Below, one piece after another: positions 18,131-26,475 of a stretch of 64,000 nucleotides of DNA; the stretch's first letter is position 1; the number at the start of each line of letters is the position of its first letter. This DNA is from Streptomyces hokutonensis. Its GTDB lineage: Bacteria > Actinomycetota > Actinomycetes > Streptomycetales > Streptomycetaceae. Location of the stretch: contig NZ_BARG01000025.1 in NCBI RefSeq assembly GCF_000376565.1, positions 178,485-242,484 of the forward strand, read 5' to 3'. The position numbers and the translations under genes were made by a program. The notes under the pieces were generated by a model that was given only the letters and a program-made list of their open reading frames with translations, did not search any database and was not told the origin of the DNA.

Positions 18131-18775
18131 CTACGGCAGTTGAAAGCCGAGCGCAGCCGACGCCTCGACCGGTGTCGGCTGCGCCCAGCGCTCCGCCATG
18201 GCCTCGTTGGACGACAGCGACCGCAGCTCGGCCCGGTCCAGGTAGAGCAGGCCGTCGAGATGATCCGTCTCGTGCTGCACGATCCGCGCGGGCCACCCGG
18301 TGAACACCTCGTCCACCGCCCGCCCGTGCTCGTCCTGCCCGGTCAGCCGCACCGACGCGTGCCGCGCCACCACCGCCTGCCAGCCCGGGACGCTCAGGCA
18401 CCCCTCGAAGAACGCGGCCCGGCCGTCGCCGACCGGCTCGTACGCCGGATTGACCAGCACCCGGAACGGCTGCGGCACCCGCCCGCGCACCAACCGCACC
18501 TCGTCCGGCACCGGTGCCGGGTCCTCGATCACCGCGATCCGCAGCTCCACCCCGACCTGCGGGGCCGCGACGCCCACGCCCGGCGCCGCGTGCATGGTCA
18601 CGCGGAGCGCCTCGACGAACCGCGCCAGCAGCGCGGGCTCCAACTGGCCGTCGAACGGCTCGGTTCCATGCCTGAGCACCGGGTCGCCGGCCGAGACGAT
18701 GGGCAACGGACCGCCGGCGGCGAGGAGTTCCTCCACCCGCTCGGCCAGGGGCGCGCGATCACTGGGAAGTGCCAT
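18131..18775 (-). CDS. def: Peptide deformylase
   Basis: 214 residues from ATG 18775 (MALPSDRAPLAERVEE). All three family motifs are present: GVGVAAPQVG (motif 1), EGCLSVPG (motif 2 with the metal Cys) and QHETDHLDG (motif 3, HExxH with catalytic Glu). It removes the N-terminal formyl group from nascent proteins. Streptomyces genomes carry several def paralogues. The extended N-terminus and the isolated context suggest this is an accessory copy rather than the one next to fmt. Confidence 0.93.
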   Translation of the reverse strand: MALPSDRAPLAERVEELLAAGGPLPIVSAGDPVLRHGTEPFDGQLEPALLARFVEALRVTMHAAPGVGVAAPQVGVELRIAVIEDPAPVPDEVRLVRGRVPQPFRVLVNPAYEPVGDGRAAFFEGCLSVPGWQAVVARHASVRLTGQDEHGRAVDEVFTGWPARIVQHETDHLDGLLYLDRAELRSLSSNEAMAERWAQPTPVEASAALGFQLP

Positions 18776-18935
18776 CGCGCCAGGATGCCATGGTCCCCAC
18801 CGCGGCCCGAACGTGACGCACGCCACTCGAAGCCGCGGGAACTCGGCGCCCTCACCCGCCGACTACTGGACCACTACGGCTACGCCACACCCCCGCCCGC
18901 CTCCCTCGCCCCCTGCCACCCGGAGAAGCCCGCCC

Positions 18936-20327
18936 ATGTCCACCGCTCCCTCGACCGCCCCGGCCGAGGTCCCGCAGGAGCCCGCCCCGGCACCGTCCCC
19001 CAGCCGCTGGGCCCCGCTCCGCCCCCTGATCCTGCGCCTGCACTTCTACGCCGGAGTGCTCGTCGCCCCGTTCCTGCTCGTCGCCGCGACCACAGGGTTC
19101 CTGTACGCCGGTGCCTTCCAGGCCGAACGGATCGTGTACGCCCATGAGTTGACCGTCCCCGTCGGCGACCGTGAGCTGCCGATATCGGAGCAGGTGGCCG
19201 CCGCCCGCAAGGCACACCCCGAGGGCACGGTCTCGGCGGTCCGGCCCTCCCCGGAGGCCGGCGCCACCACCCGCGTCATGCTCTCCGGCGTCGAGGGCGT
19301 CCGCTCCGACCACACCGTCGCGGTGTTCGTCGACCCGTACACCGGGAAGGTCCGCGGCGCGCTGGAACAGTACGGCTCGACCGGCGTGCTCCCGCTCCGC
19401 ACCTGGATCGACGACCTCCACCGCAATCTCAACCTCGGCGAAACCGGCCGCCTGTACAGCGAGTTCGCCGCGAGCTGGCTGTGGGTCATCTCGGCCGGCG
19501 GCCTGGTGCTGTGGTTCTCCCGCCGCCGCGCCCTGCGCAAGGTGCGCGGCACCAGTGGTCGGCGCCGCACCCTCGGCCTGCACGGCACGGTGGGCGTCTG
19601 GGCCGCCGCCGGGTTCATCTTCCTGTCGGCGACCGGACTGACCTGGTCGACGTACGCGGGCGCCAACATCGACGAACTCCGCACCTCCCTGGGCCAGTCC
19701 ACGCCCTCGGTGTCCGCCGCGGCGAGCGGTGAGCACGCGGGCCACGGCGGCTCCACCGCGACCGGCGACGCCGAGCACGGGGTGGGCCTCGACAAGATCC
19801 TCGCCGCCGCGCGGGCCGAGGGGCTGGGCAATCCCGTCGAGATCGTCCCGCCCGCCGACGCGAACTCGACGTACGTCGTCAAACAGGTCCAGCGCAGCTG
19901 GCCCGAGAAGCAGGACGCGGTCGCCGTCGACCCCACCACCGGCAAGGTGACCGACGAACTCCGCTTCGCCGACTACCCGTTGCTCGCCAAACTGACCCGC
20001 TGGGGCATCGACCTGCACACCGGTGTCCTGTTCGGTCTGGCCAACCAGATAGCCCTGATGCTGCTCGCCGGCTCCCTGATCCTGCTGATCGTGTGGGGCT
20101 ACCGCATGTGGTGGCAGCGCGGCCGGGGTTCCTCCTTCGGCCGCCCGATTCCGCGCGGCGCCTGGGCCCAGCTGTCCCCGCTGGTCCTCGTCCCGTGCCT
20201 GGCGGTGATCGCCGTACTCGGCTATTTCGTCCCGCTGTTGGGCATCCCGCTGGCCGCGTTCATCGCGGTGGACGTGGTGCTGGGCGAGGTGGCCCACCGC
20301 AAGGGCCGCCGGACGTACGCGAGTTGA
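18936..20327 (+). CDS. PepSY-domain membrane protein (PepSY_TM family)
   Basis: 463 residues from ATG 18936 with GGAGAAG upstream. After a Pro/Ala-rich cytoplasmic stretch, RPLILRLHFYAGVLVAPFLLVAATTGFLYA forms the first PepSY_TM helix. Further helices lie near WLWVISAGGLVLWF, VGVWAAAGFIFLSATGLTWS and at the C-terminus. Two extracytoplasmic PepSY domains (YTGKVRGALEQYG; AVDPTTGKVTDELRF) and a His/Gly-rich insert (GEHAGHGGS) are visible. Relatives are tied to iron or copper uptake and ferric reduction, but the role is not settled. Confidence 0.85.
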   Translation: MSTAPSTAPAEVPQEPAPAPSPSRWAPLRPLILRLHFYAGVLVAPFLLVAATTGFLYAGAFQAERIVYAHELTVPVGDRELPISEQVAAARKAHPEGTVSAVRPSPEAGATTRVMLSGVEGVRSDHTVAVFVDPYTGKVRGALEQYGSTGVLPLRTWIDDLHRNLNLGETGRLYSEFAASWLWVISAGGLVLWFSRRRALRKVRGTSGRRRTLGLHGTVGVWAAAGFIFLSATGLTWSTYAGANIDELRTSLGQSTPSVSAAASGEHAGHGGSTATGDAEHGVGLDKILAAARAEGLGNPVEIVPPADANSTYVVKQVQRSWPEKQDAVAVDPTTGKVTDELRFADYPLLAKLTRWGIDLHTGVLFGLANQIALMLLAGSLILLIVWGYRMWWQRGRGSSFGRPIPRGAWAQLSPLVLVPCLAVIAVLGYFVPLLGIPLAAFIAVDVVLGEVAHRKGRRTYAS

Positions 20328-20337
20328 CGGCACATGC

Positions 20338-20374
20338 GAAGGGGCCCGGTTCCGTCACGGAACCGGGCCCCTTC
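20338..20374. terminator. Very strong hairpin terminator
   Basis: 17-bp perfect arms GAAGGGGCCCGGTTCCG (20338-20354) and CGGAACCGGGCCCCTTC (20358-20374) around a 3-nt loop. It lies between the convergent PepSY and TPR genes. Confidence 0.92.
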
Positions 20375-20381
20375 GTGCGTC

Positions 20382-20723
20382 TCAGACCTGCTCGAAGTCA
20401 CCCGCGAGCGCAGAGGCGATCCGCAGATGCGAACCCGCCTCCTCGTGCCGGCCCTGCCGCTCCAGCGTGCGGCCCAGCATCAGCCGCGCGTAGTGCTCGA
20501 CCGGGTCACGCTCCACCAGGACCCGCAACTCGGTCTCGGCGCGCCGCAGTTGGGCCGAGTGGTAGTAGGCGCGCGCCAGCAGCAGACGCGGTCCGGTCTG
20601 CTCCGGCACCTCCTCGACCAACCCGCCCAGCACCCGGGCCGCGGCGGCGTAGTCCTTGGCGTCGAAGAACATCTGCGCGCGCTCCCAACGCTCCGCCGGT
20701 GTTCCGTGGTCGTAGTACGTCAT
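20382..20723 (-). CDS. Small tetratricopeptide-repeat protein
   Basis: 113 residues from ATG 20723 (MTYYDHGTPAERWERA). AAGGAGG lies 10 nt upstream, and a GTG two codons earlier is only 4 nt from it, so ATG is preferred. The sequence has about three TPR-like helical hairpins (FDAKDYAAAARVLGGLV, PRLLLARAYYHSAQLRRAETEL, ARLMLGRTLERQGRHEEAGSHL). It is cytoplasmic and probably an adaptor. It follows the MarR pair on the same strand with a 54-bp gap and may be co-transcribed with them. Confidence 0.85.
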   Translation of the reverse strand: MTYYDHGTPAERWERAQMFFDAKDYAAAARVLGGLVEEVPEQTGPRLLLARAYYHSAQLRRAETELRVLVERDPVEHYARLMLGRTLERQGRHEEAGSHLRIASALAGDFEQV

Positions 20724-20777
20724 GTCCACTTGACCTCCTTCGACGCCCTCAACGGATCATGTTGGTTGAATATTCCA

Positions 20778-21224
20778 CTACTCCGCTACGGCGGCCAGCT
20801 CGGCGTTGGCCCGCTCGGTGATCAGGGTCAGCACCCGGCCGGTGGTCGCGAGGTCCTCCTCGGGGATGTCGCCCCAGATCCTGGCGCTCGCCGCGCTCGT
20901 CTCCTTCGTGATCCGCTCGTACAGCTCCCGGCCGGCGTCCGTGATCCGCACGTCGGACGCGTCCGTCCCGAGCAGCCCGGCCGTGATCAGTTCGTCGATG
21001 GTGCCCTGCACGGAGTCCGCGTCGACCTTCAGGGCCGCCACGGTGTCCGCGGCGAGCTGCCCGCGGTCGACGGGTCCGGCGGCGAGGGCGACCGGCCGCA
21101 GGACGATCTGCTGCTGGAAGCCGAGGCCGTGACGGGTGAGGACGCTCTCCAGGACGGCGCGGGCGGCGTAGTGGGCCAGACCGAGCATGCGGGCGTTGGC
21201 GGGGGTCGTGGTGGCGGTGGTCAT
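20778..21224 (-). CDS. MarR-like winged-helix protein
   Basis: 148 residues. RGQLAADTVAALKVDADSVQGTIDELITAGLL and VRITDAGRELYERI resemble the recognition helix and wing of MarR proteins, but the N-terminal half is weakly conserved. Its start overlaps the stop of the upstream MarR gene by 4 bp (ATGA), so the two are translationally coupled. It may form a heterodimer with the upstream MarR or act as a separate regulator. Confidence 0.75.
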   Translation of the reverse strand: MTTATTTPANARMLGLAHYAARAVLESVLTRHGLGFQQQIVLRPVALAAGPVDRGQLAADTVAALKVDADSVQGTIDELITAGLLGTDASDVRITDAGRELYERITKETSAASARIWGDIPEEDLATTGRVLTLITERANAELAAVAE

Positions 21225-21703
21225 GACTGCTCCTTCTCGTGCTCACTCGCGGGATTGAGGGGGGTGTCGAGCAGGATCGCCAGGTCCCGGCCGAACTCCC
21301 GGGTCCGTTCGCTGCTGAGACCGCCGAGCGGCTCCAGCAGCTGCTGGAGGAGACCGTGGACGACCTTGATCGCCTGCCTGGTCACCTCACGGCCCTCGTC
21401 CGTGAGGGCCAGTTGGACGGCGCGCGGATCACGGGGGTCCCGGGTGCGCTCGACGAGGCCCGCCGACTCCAGGGCGCGGGCCAACTTCGACACATAGAGG
21501 GCTTCGAGTCCGGTGTGGTCGGCGAGGTGCCGCTGGCTCGGGCGCAGCCCGGAGCGCTGCATGCCGTACAGCGACGCCACCAGGGAGTACTGCGCATGGG
21601 TCAGTCCCAGGGGTGCCACCGCGCGGTCGACCGCCACGCGCCACTTCATCGACAGTCGCCAGACCAGGAAACCGGGCGTCGCGCCCTCGGATGCCGTACT
21701 CAT
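21221..21703 (-). CDS. MarR-family transcriptional regulator
   Basis: 160 residues. LTHAQYSLVASLYGMQ, SQRHLADHTGLEALYVSKLARALESAGLVERTRDPRDPRAVQLALTDEGR is a full MarR winged-helix domain with the conserved wing DPRDxRAVxLxLTxxG. It is the first of two coupled MarR genes. A TACTGT element ends 7 nt before the ATG, and a pair of direct repeats lies immediately upstream (21718-21743), which fits a leaderless, autoregulated transcript. Confidence 0.92.
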   Translation of the reverse strand: MSTASEGATPGFLVWRLSMKWRVAVDRAVAPLGLTHAQYSLVASLYGMQRSGLRPSQRHLADHTGLEALYVSKLARALESAGLVERTRDPRDPRAVQLALTDEGREVTRQAIKVVHGLLQQLLEPLGGLSSERTREFGRDLAILLDTPLNPASEHEKEQS

Positions 21704-21717
21704 GACCGATACAGTAC

Positions 21718-21743
21718 ATGGCTACTATGTCCATGGCTACTAT
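21718..21743. promoter_or_regulatory. Direct repeats ATGGCTACTAT upstream of the MarR pair
   Basis: Two identical 11-mers ATGGCTACTAT (21718-21728 and 21733-21743) are 15 bp apart in the promoter region shared by the MarR genes and pirin. This AT-rich patch stands out from its surroundings. It is a likely MarR binding site. Confidence 0.65.
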
Positions 21744-21805
21744 TTTCCGGGCGGAGCGCCGACGGTGAGGGAGCGGCTCCGGGGGACGGACCGGCGGTCG
21801 ACGGA

Positions 21806-21835
21806 CTGACGGAACCGCCTCGACGGGACTAGGTT
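21806..21835 (+). promoter_or_regulatory. Promoter of a leaderless pirin transcript
   Basis: CTGACG (21806-21811) and TAGGTT (21830-21835) are separated by 18 bp, close to the Streptomyces housekeeping consensus. Only 6 nt separate the -10 box from the pirin ATG at 21842, so transcription should begin at the start codon. Confidence 0.6.
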
Positions 21836-21841
21836 GTCGCC

Positions 21842-22807
21842 ATGAGCAATCTTGATCGCGAAGCGGTTCCGGCCCTGTGCGGCGGCCGCGGTTTCGTGGT
21901 GGCGGAGCCCGTCCGTGAACTCCTCAGCCCTCGCAAGGTCCAGCTCGGCGAGTCCACCGAAGTCCGCCGGCTGCTGCCCAACCTGGGCCGCCGTATGGTC
22001 GGCGCCTGGTGCTTCGTCGATCACTACGGCCCCGACGACATCGCCGACGAGCCCGGCATGCAGGTGCCGCCACACCCCCACATGGGTCTGCAGACCGTCA
22101 GCTGGCTGCACGAGGGCGAGGTGCTGCACCGCGACTCGACCGGCAGTGTCGCGACGATCCGCCCGCGCGAACTGGGCCTCATGACCTCGGGCCGCGCGAT
22201 CAGCCATGCCGAGCAGAGCCCCAAGTCGCACGCCCGCTTCCTGCACGGCGCACAGCTGTGGGTCGCCCTCCCCGACAGCGACCGCCATGTCGAGCCGCAC
22301 TTCGAGCACCACGCCGAGCTGCCGGTCGTCACGGCGCCGGGCCTGCGCGCCACGATCGTCCTCGGCGACGTCGACGGCGCGACCTCGCCCGGTACGACGT
22401 ACACCCCGATCGTCGGCGCGGACCTGGCCCTCGCGGCCGGCGCGGACGTACGCCTGCCGCTGGAACCGGACTTCGAGTACGCCGTCCTGGCCATGTCCGG
22501 CGAGGCCCACGTCGACGGCGTCCCCGTCCTCCCGGGCTCGATGCTCTACCTCGGCTGCGGCCGCACCGAACTCCCGCTGCGCGCCGCGTCGGACGCGGGC
22601 CTGATGCTGCTGGGGGGCGAGCCGTTCGAGGAGGAGCTGATCATGTTCTGGAACTGGATCGGCCGCACCCAGGAGGAGATCGAGCAGGCCCGCGAGGACT
22701 GGATGACGGGCTCGCGGTTCGGTGAGGTGAAGGGGTACGACGGCGCGCCGCTGCCGGCTCCCGAGCTGCCCCCGCTGGCCTTGAAGCCGCGGGGGAGGGT
22801 GCGCTGA
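21842..22807 (+). CDS. Pirin-family protein
   Basis: 321 residues from ATG 21842. Two cupin halves: the N-terminal one has PPHPHMGLQTVSWLHEGEVLHRDSTGS with the metal ligands His-x-His and later His/Glu (SHAEQSP). Pirins bind Fe and are quercetinases or redox-sensing cofactors. Divergent from the MarR pair, it is a plausible target of them. The 3-prime end of this gene has a decayed second copy at 39477-39576. Confidence 0.92.
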   Translation: MSNLDREAVPALCGGRGFVVAEPVRELLSPRKVQLGESTEVRRLLPNLGRRMVGAWCFVDHYGPDDIADEPGMQVPPHPHMGLQTVSWLHEGEVLHRDSTGSVATIRPRELGLMTSGRAISHAEQSPKSHARFLHGAQLWVALPDSDRHVEPHFEHHAELPVVTAPGLRATIVLGDVDGATSPGTTYTPIVGADLALAAGADVRLPLEPDFEYAVLAMSGEAHVDGVPVLPGSMLYLGCGRTELPLRAASDAGLMLLGGEPFEEELIMFWNWIGRTQEEIEQAREDWMTGSRFGEVKGYDGAPLPAPELPPLALKPRGRVR

Positions 22808-22829
22808 CCCGGTGGGATGCGCCCGCAGC

Positions 22830-23846
22830 TCACACCCGCTTCGCGCAGTAGCTCGCCAGCTCGGCGAGGTAGGTCTCCTTGACGGCGTCGGGCAGCCAGG
22901 CCGCGTCGAACGCGTTGCGCTGTAGTTGTACGAGTTCTGCCGGGGTGAGCGGAGTGACTGCCTGCACCGCGAGAAGGTTCTCGGTGACGTAGCCGTTCAT
23001 GTAGGCCGGGTCGTCGGAGCTGATGGTGACCCGCAGCCCGCCGTCAAGCATCCTGCGGACGACGGCCAGTCCGTCGGAGCCGCGCACATAGCTGTTGGAG
23101 ACCGGGCAGACGGTCAGGCCCAAGCCGCGGGCCTTGATCTCGTTCTGCAGGTCCTCGCTCTCCAGACAGTTCACGCCGTGGTCGATCCGGTCCACCCCGA
23201 TGACATCCAGGCACTGGCGGATGTGGTCGAGGGAGTTCTTCTGGTCCAGGTCGCAGTGCATCGTCAGCTGATAGCCCTCCGCTCGTGCCCGCGCGAAGAC
23301 GGCGGCGAACTTGGCCGGGGGGTTGTCCCGTTCGTCCGAGTCCAGCCCGACCCCGATGATCCACTCCCGGTGGGGAAGGGACTCCATCAGCGTGGCCATG
23401 GCGTACTCGGCGGAGAAGTCCCGCATGAAGCACATGATGAGCTGTGCCCGTACGTCGAGCAGCCGGCGCGCGTCCATCAGGGCCCGGCGCAGACCTCGGA
23501 TCACCGTGCCGAATTCGACGCCCCGGGAGGTATGCGCCTGCGGGTCGAAGAAGATCTCCGCATAGCGGATGTTCTGCTCCTTCGCCTTGTTCAGGTACGC
23601 CCACGCCAGATCGTAGAAGTCGGCCTCGGTCAACAGGACCGACATTCCCTCGTAGTAACAGGCGAGGAACGACGGCAGGTCGTGGAACACGTAGCCGGCC
23701 CGCATCTCGTCCGCGTCGGCGTACGGCAGCGGGACGTTGTTCCGGGCGGCGAGGGCGAACTTCAGCTCCGGTTCCAGCGTGCCCTCGATGTGCACGTGCA
23801 ACTCGCACTTGGGCAGCTGCGAGATGAACTCAGTCAGGTCTGTCAC
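22830..23846 (-). CDS. Adenosine-deaminase-superfamily amidohydrolase with altered active site
   Basis: 338 residues from GTG 23846. The ADA fold is clear: CELHVHIEGTLEPE (metal HxH), RYAEIFFDPQAH, DRIDHGVNC (catalytic His) and TISSDDPAYM (metal Asp). The motif that reads HAGE in adenosine and adenine deaminases reads HCDLDQ here, so the Glu that protonates the purine is replaced by Leu. The true substrate may therefore not be adenosine; 6-substituted purines or another N-heterocycle are possibilities. It is divergent from the Rieske/ABC operon, with 480 bp between. Confidence 0.8.
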   Translation of the reverse strand: MTDLTEFISQLPKCELHVHIEGTLEPELKFALAARNNVPLPYADADEMRAGYVFHDLPSFLACYYEGMSVLLTEADFYDLAWAYLNKAKEQNIRYAEIFFDPQAHTSRGVEFGTVIRGLRRALMDARRLLDVRAQLIMCFMRDFSAEYAMATLMESLPHREWIIGVGLDSDERDNPPAKFAAVFARARAEGYQLTMHCDLDQKNSLDHIRQCLDVIGVDRIDHGVNCLESEDLQNEIKARGLGLTVCPVSNSYVRGSDGLAVVRRMLDGGLRVTISSDDPAYMNGYVTENLLAVQAVTPLTPAELVQLQRNAFDAAWLPDAVKETYLAELASYCAKRV

Positions 23847-24327
23847 GAGTCCGAATATCCGTCATGCAGCTCCTGCCCATTGTTTTCGTGATGTGTAGTT
23901 TGCGTAAGATTTCCTGCGGATGGTCACAACCGGGGCACGGAATCCGTAGGTAACAAATGCGGAATGAGGGGGCAATCTCCGTGCGTCACGCTCGCCCTGG
24001 TCGTCCGGCGAAAGGAAGTCGGCACTGAGCGGGGAGGGAAACGCGATGAGCCTTGTCCGCGAGTGCTGCGTGGATCTCCGGTGCCGTGTCCATCAGTCGG
24101 CCTGGACGCGCGGACGCGTGGCGCACGGTTCACATCCGGCGTCCGAGAGTTCGCACGCCTGACCGCGCACCGGTGACCACGCCCGGCCTCGCGGTTCAGC
24201 AGTGTCGCTCCGACCGGCTTCCGGCCGGGGTTTCCCCATTCACGCTCCTGACGCCGTCGTCCCGGCACATGGCACCCACGGGTGGCCGCCGGGCCGTTCC
24301 GGCCGCGTCACGCAGAAGGACCTTCGT
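23847..24327. other. Long divergent leader region with a cysteine-rich peptide
   Basis: This 481-bp gap between the deaminase-like gene and the Rieske gene is less GC-rich near the deaminase (23870-23960), as expected for promoters. It contains a small ORF for a putative leader peptide (24046-24162, listed separately). The roughly 165 bp between that peptide and the Rieske start holds short GC-rich inverted repeats, e.g. CCGG-CTT-CCGG at 24214-24224 followed by GGGG-TTT-CCCC at 24227-24237, which could form an attenuator. Confidence 0.6.
24046..24162 (+). CDS. Putative cysteine-rich leader peptide (attenuation uORF)
   Basis: A 38-codon ORF with a strong ribosome site (GGAGGG at 24032-24037, 8 nt before ATG). 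The start reads MSLVRECCVDLRCRVHQSAW, with a Cys-Cys pair at codons 7-8 and another Cys at 13. The phrase CVDLxxRVxxSA resembles the actinobacterial leader-peptide family (R-R-x-V/I-D-L-x-R-V-x-S-A) found upstream of sulfur-assimilation and ABC-transporter operons. Ribosome stalling at Cys codons when cysteine is scarce would be the expected mechanism. The family link is from memory and not checked by search. Confidence 0.65.
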   Translation: MSLVRECCVDLRCRVHQSAWTRGRVAHGSHPASESSHA

Positions 24328-25368
24328 ATGACCACTGCTCCCTCCCGGCCCGCCCTGCCCCGGGACTGCACCTTCGACGCCGACGACTGGGAGATCCTCG
24401 CCCGGCACTGGTACCCGGTCGCCCTGTCGAGCGAGATCGGCGACGCTCCGACCGCCGTGCGTCTGCTCGACGAGACCCTGGTGGCCTATCGGGTGGGCGG
24501 CAGCGTGGTCGTGGCCCACGACATCTGCCCGCACCGGGGGGTGCCGCTCAGCCTCGGCGGCGGCGACGGGAGCGGTATCACCTGCGCTTATCACGGGCTG
24601 CGCTTCGGTGCGGGCGGGCGATGCGTGCGGGTGCCGGCGCATCCCGAGTCGAAGATCCCGTCCCGGCTCAACTTGCGGACCTACCCCGTCGTGGAGCGGT
24701 ACGGCCTCGTGTGGACCTGTCTGCGACCGGCTCCCGGCGCGGACCCGGTGATCCCGGCCATGGCCCACTGGGACGACGAGGGCTTCCAGCGGATCAACTG
24801 CCCCTGGATCGACATCGCCGCCTTCGCCGGCCGCCAGGTCGAGGGCTTCCTGGACGTCGCCCACTTCGGCTTCGTCCACCTCGACTCCTTCGGCGACCCC
24901 GACAACGTGGAGGTCCCCGACTACATGCCGGTCCGCCACCAGTACGGCCACTCCGTCGACTACTGGAGCACCGTCGGCAACTACCCGCACGGCACCAAGG
25001 AGGCCCCGCCCGGCTTCCGGTGGCTGCGCCGCTTCGACGTGCATCTGCCGTTCACGGCCACGCTCGTCGTGCACTTCCCCGACGGCGGACTGCTCGACAT
25101 CATGAACGCCGCGTCCCCCGTCTCCGCCCGCCGGACCCGCATGTTCGCGCCCATCGCCCGCAACTTCGACACCGACCAACCCGTCCAGGGCGTATACGAC
25201 TTCAACCGCACGGTCTTCGAGGAGGACCGCGCCGTCGTCGAGGTCCAGAGACCCGAGAACCTCCCCCTCGACCCGAGACTCGAAGTGCACATCCCCGCCG
25301 ACCGCAGTTCCATCGCCTACCGCCGCGGCCTGCGCGACCTCGGCCTGAGCCACTTCTTCACCGCGTAG
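24328..25368 (+). CDS. Rieske-type aromatic-ring-hydroxylating/demethylating oxygenase, oxygenase component
   Basis: 346 residues from ATG 24328. The Rieske 2Fe-2S site is CPHRGVPLSLG and CAYHGLRF (CxH, 15-17 residues, CxxH). The mononuclear-iron region includes EGFLDVAHFGFVH (Asp and His ligands). Length and the single-subunit plan match VanA-like monooxygenases and O- or N-demethylases. The next gene encodes the matching reductase. First structural gene of an operon with an ABC importer, so the imported compound is the likely substrate. Confidence 0.92.
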   Translation: MTTAPSRPALPRDCTFDADDWEILARHWYPVALSSEIGDAPTAVRLLDETLVAYRVGGSVVVAHDICPHRGVPLSLGGGDGSGITCAYHGLRFGAGGRCVRVPAHPESKIPSRLNLRTYPVVERYGLVWTCLRPAPGADPVIPAMAHWDDEGFQRINCPWIDIAAFAGRQVEGFLDVAHFGFVHLDSFGDPDNVEVPDYMPVRHQYGHSVDYWSTVGNYPHGTKEAPPGFRWLRRFDVHLPFTATLVVHFPDGGLLDIMNAASPVSARRTRMFAPIARNFDTDQPVQGVYDFNRTVFEEDRAVVEVQRPENLPLDPRLEVHIPADRSSIAYRRGLRDLGLSHFFTA

Positions 25369-25376
25369 GGGCCGCC

Positions 25377-26345
25377 GTGAAGACCCTCGACGTCATCGTC
25401 CACGCGATCTCGCCCGCCGGCACCACCGGCACCAGCCGCAGCTACGAACTCCGGGCAGCGGCCGGAAGCACCCTGTCGTCCTTCGAGGCCGGCGCCCACA
25501 ACGACGTACATCTCGGGCCCTCCCTCGTCCGCCGGTACTCCCTGTGCAACTCCCCGCAGGACAAAGGCCGTTACCTGATCCGCGTACGGCGCGACGATGC
25601 CGGCCGGGGTGGTTCCCGCGCTCTGCACCGCGACCTCACCGTGGGCGGGCGGCTGCGGATCTCACCCCCGCGCAACCACTTCCCGCTCGTGGCCGCCGAG
25701 CGTCACGTACTCGTCGCGGGCGGCATCGTCACGCCCCTGCTGTCGACGGCCGAAGCCCCGGCCGCGCGGGGAGCGTCGTTCGTCCTGCACCACTACACCT
25801 CCGGCGCGGCCGGGGCCCCGCTGCTGGAACGGCTCCGGACCTCCGCCTTCGCCGAACGGACGGGGATCCACCACAGCGACCAGGGAGACAGTGTCCGCGC
25901 GGGGCTGCCCGCCGAACCCCTGGTCCCGGAAGCGGACACGGCCGTCCACGTCTGCGGGCCCGACGGTTCCATGACCCACGTCGTGACGGAGGCGACAGCC
26001 GCGGGCCGGCAGCCCGGCCAACTGCACACCGAACGCTTCGCCCCGGCGGCTCCGCCGGCCGCCGGGGACGAAGGCGCCACCGAGTTCACCGTACGGATCG
26101 CGAGGACCGGCATCGGCTACCCCGTTCCTGCCGACTGCACCATCGCCGACGGCCTCACCGCCCCTGGCGTCGAGGTCGAGCTCTCCTGCGAACAGGGCAT
26201 CTGCGACGCCTGCCCGACCCCCGGCCTGGACGGCGAACCCGACCACCGCGACGAGGTCCAGACCCCGGACGAGCGCGCGGCGGGCGACCGGATCACCATC
26301 TGCTGCTCCCGCGCCCGCACCCCCGAACTCCTCCTCGGCCTCTGA
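25377..26345 (+). CDS. Phthalate-dioxygenase-reductase-type electron-transfer protein (VanB-like)
   Basis: 322 residues from GTG 25377, 8 bp after the oxygenase stop. Order: FMN/NAD reductase domain (RRYSLCNSP, SPPRNHFPL, HVCGPDGSM), then a C-terminal plant-type 2Fe-2S ferredoxin (CEQGICDAC with CX4CX2C, then the fourth Cys in ITICCSRA). It passes electrons from NAD(P)H to the Rieske oxygenase. Oddity: the nucleotide loop reads AGGIVTPLL, one residue shorter than the usual AGGIGxTPLL, and the ferredoxin domain also lacks one or two residues before the cluster. Confidence 0.9.
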   Translation: MKTLDVIVHAISPAGTTGTSRSYELRAAAGSTLSSFEAGAHNDVHLGPSLVRRYSLCNSPQDKGRYLIRVRRDDAGRGGSRALHRDLTVGGRLRISPPRNHFPLVAAERHVLVAGGIVTPLLSTAEAPAARGASFVLHHYTSGAAGAPLLERLRTSAFAERTGIHHSDQGDSVRAGLPAEPLVPEADTAVHVCGPDGSMTHVVTEATAAGRQPGQLHTERFAPAAPPAAGDEGATEFTVRIARTGIGYPVPADCTIADGLTAPGVEVELSCEQGICDACPTPGLDGEPDHRDEVQTPDERAAGDRITICCSRARTPELLLGL

Positions 26346-26475
26346 CCCGGGGTCCCCGACCCCAGGCCGCCGTCCGACCGGAGACCGGCCCGGCACCGTC
26401 CGGGCCTCGCCCCATCGATGCTCCCCAGATCCGCCATGAGCCGGTGCCCACCCGGCCAGTGAAAGGAAACGCGCA

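Noticed and set aside
18936..20327. PepSY protein as part of a siderophore cluster
   Set aside because: No siderophore synthesis or uptake gene is nearby, so only the domain-level assignment is kept.
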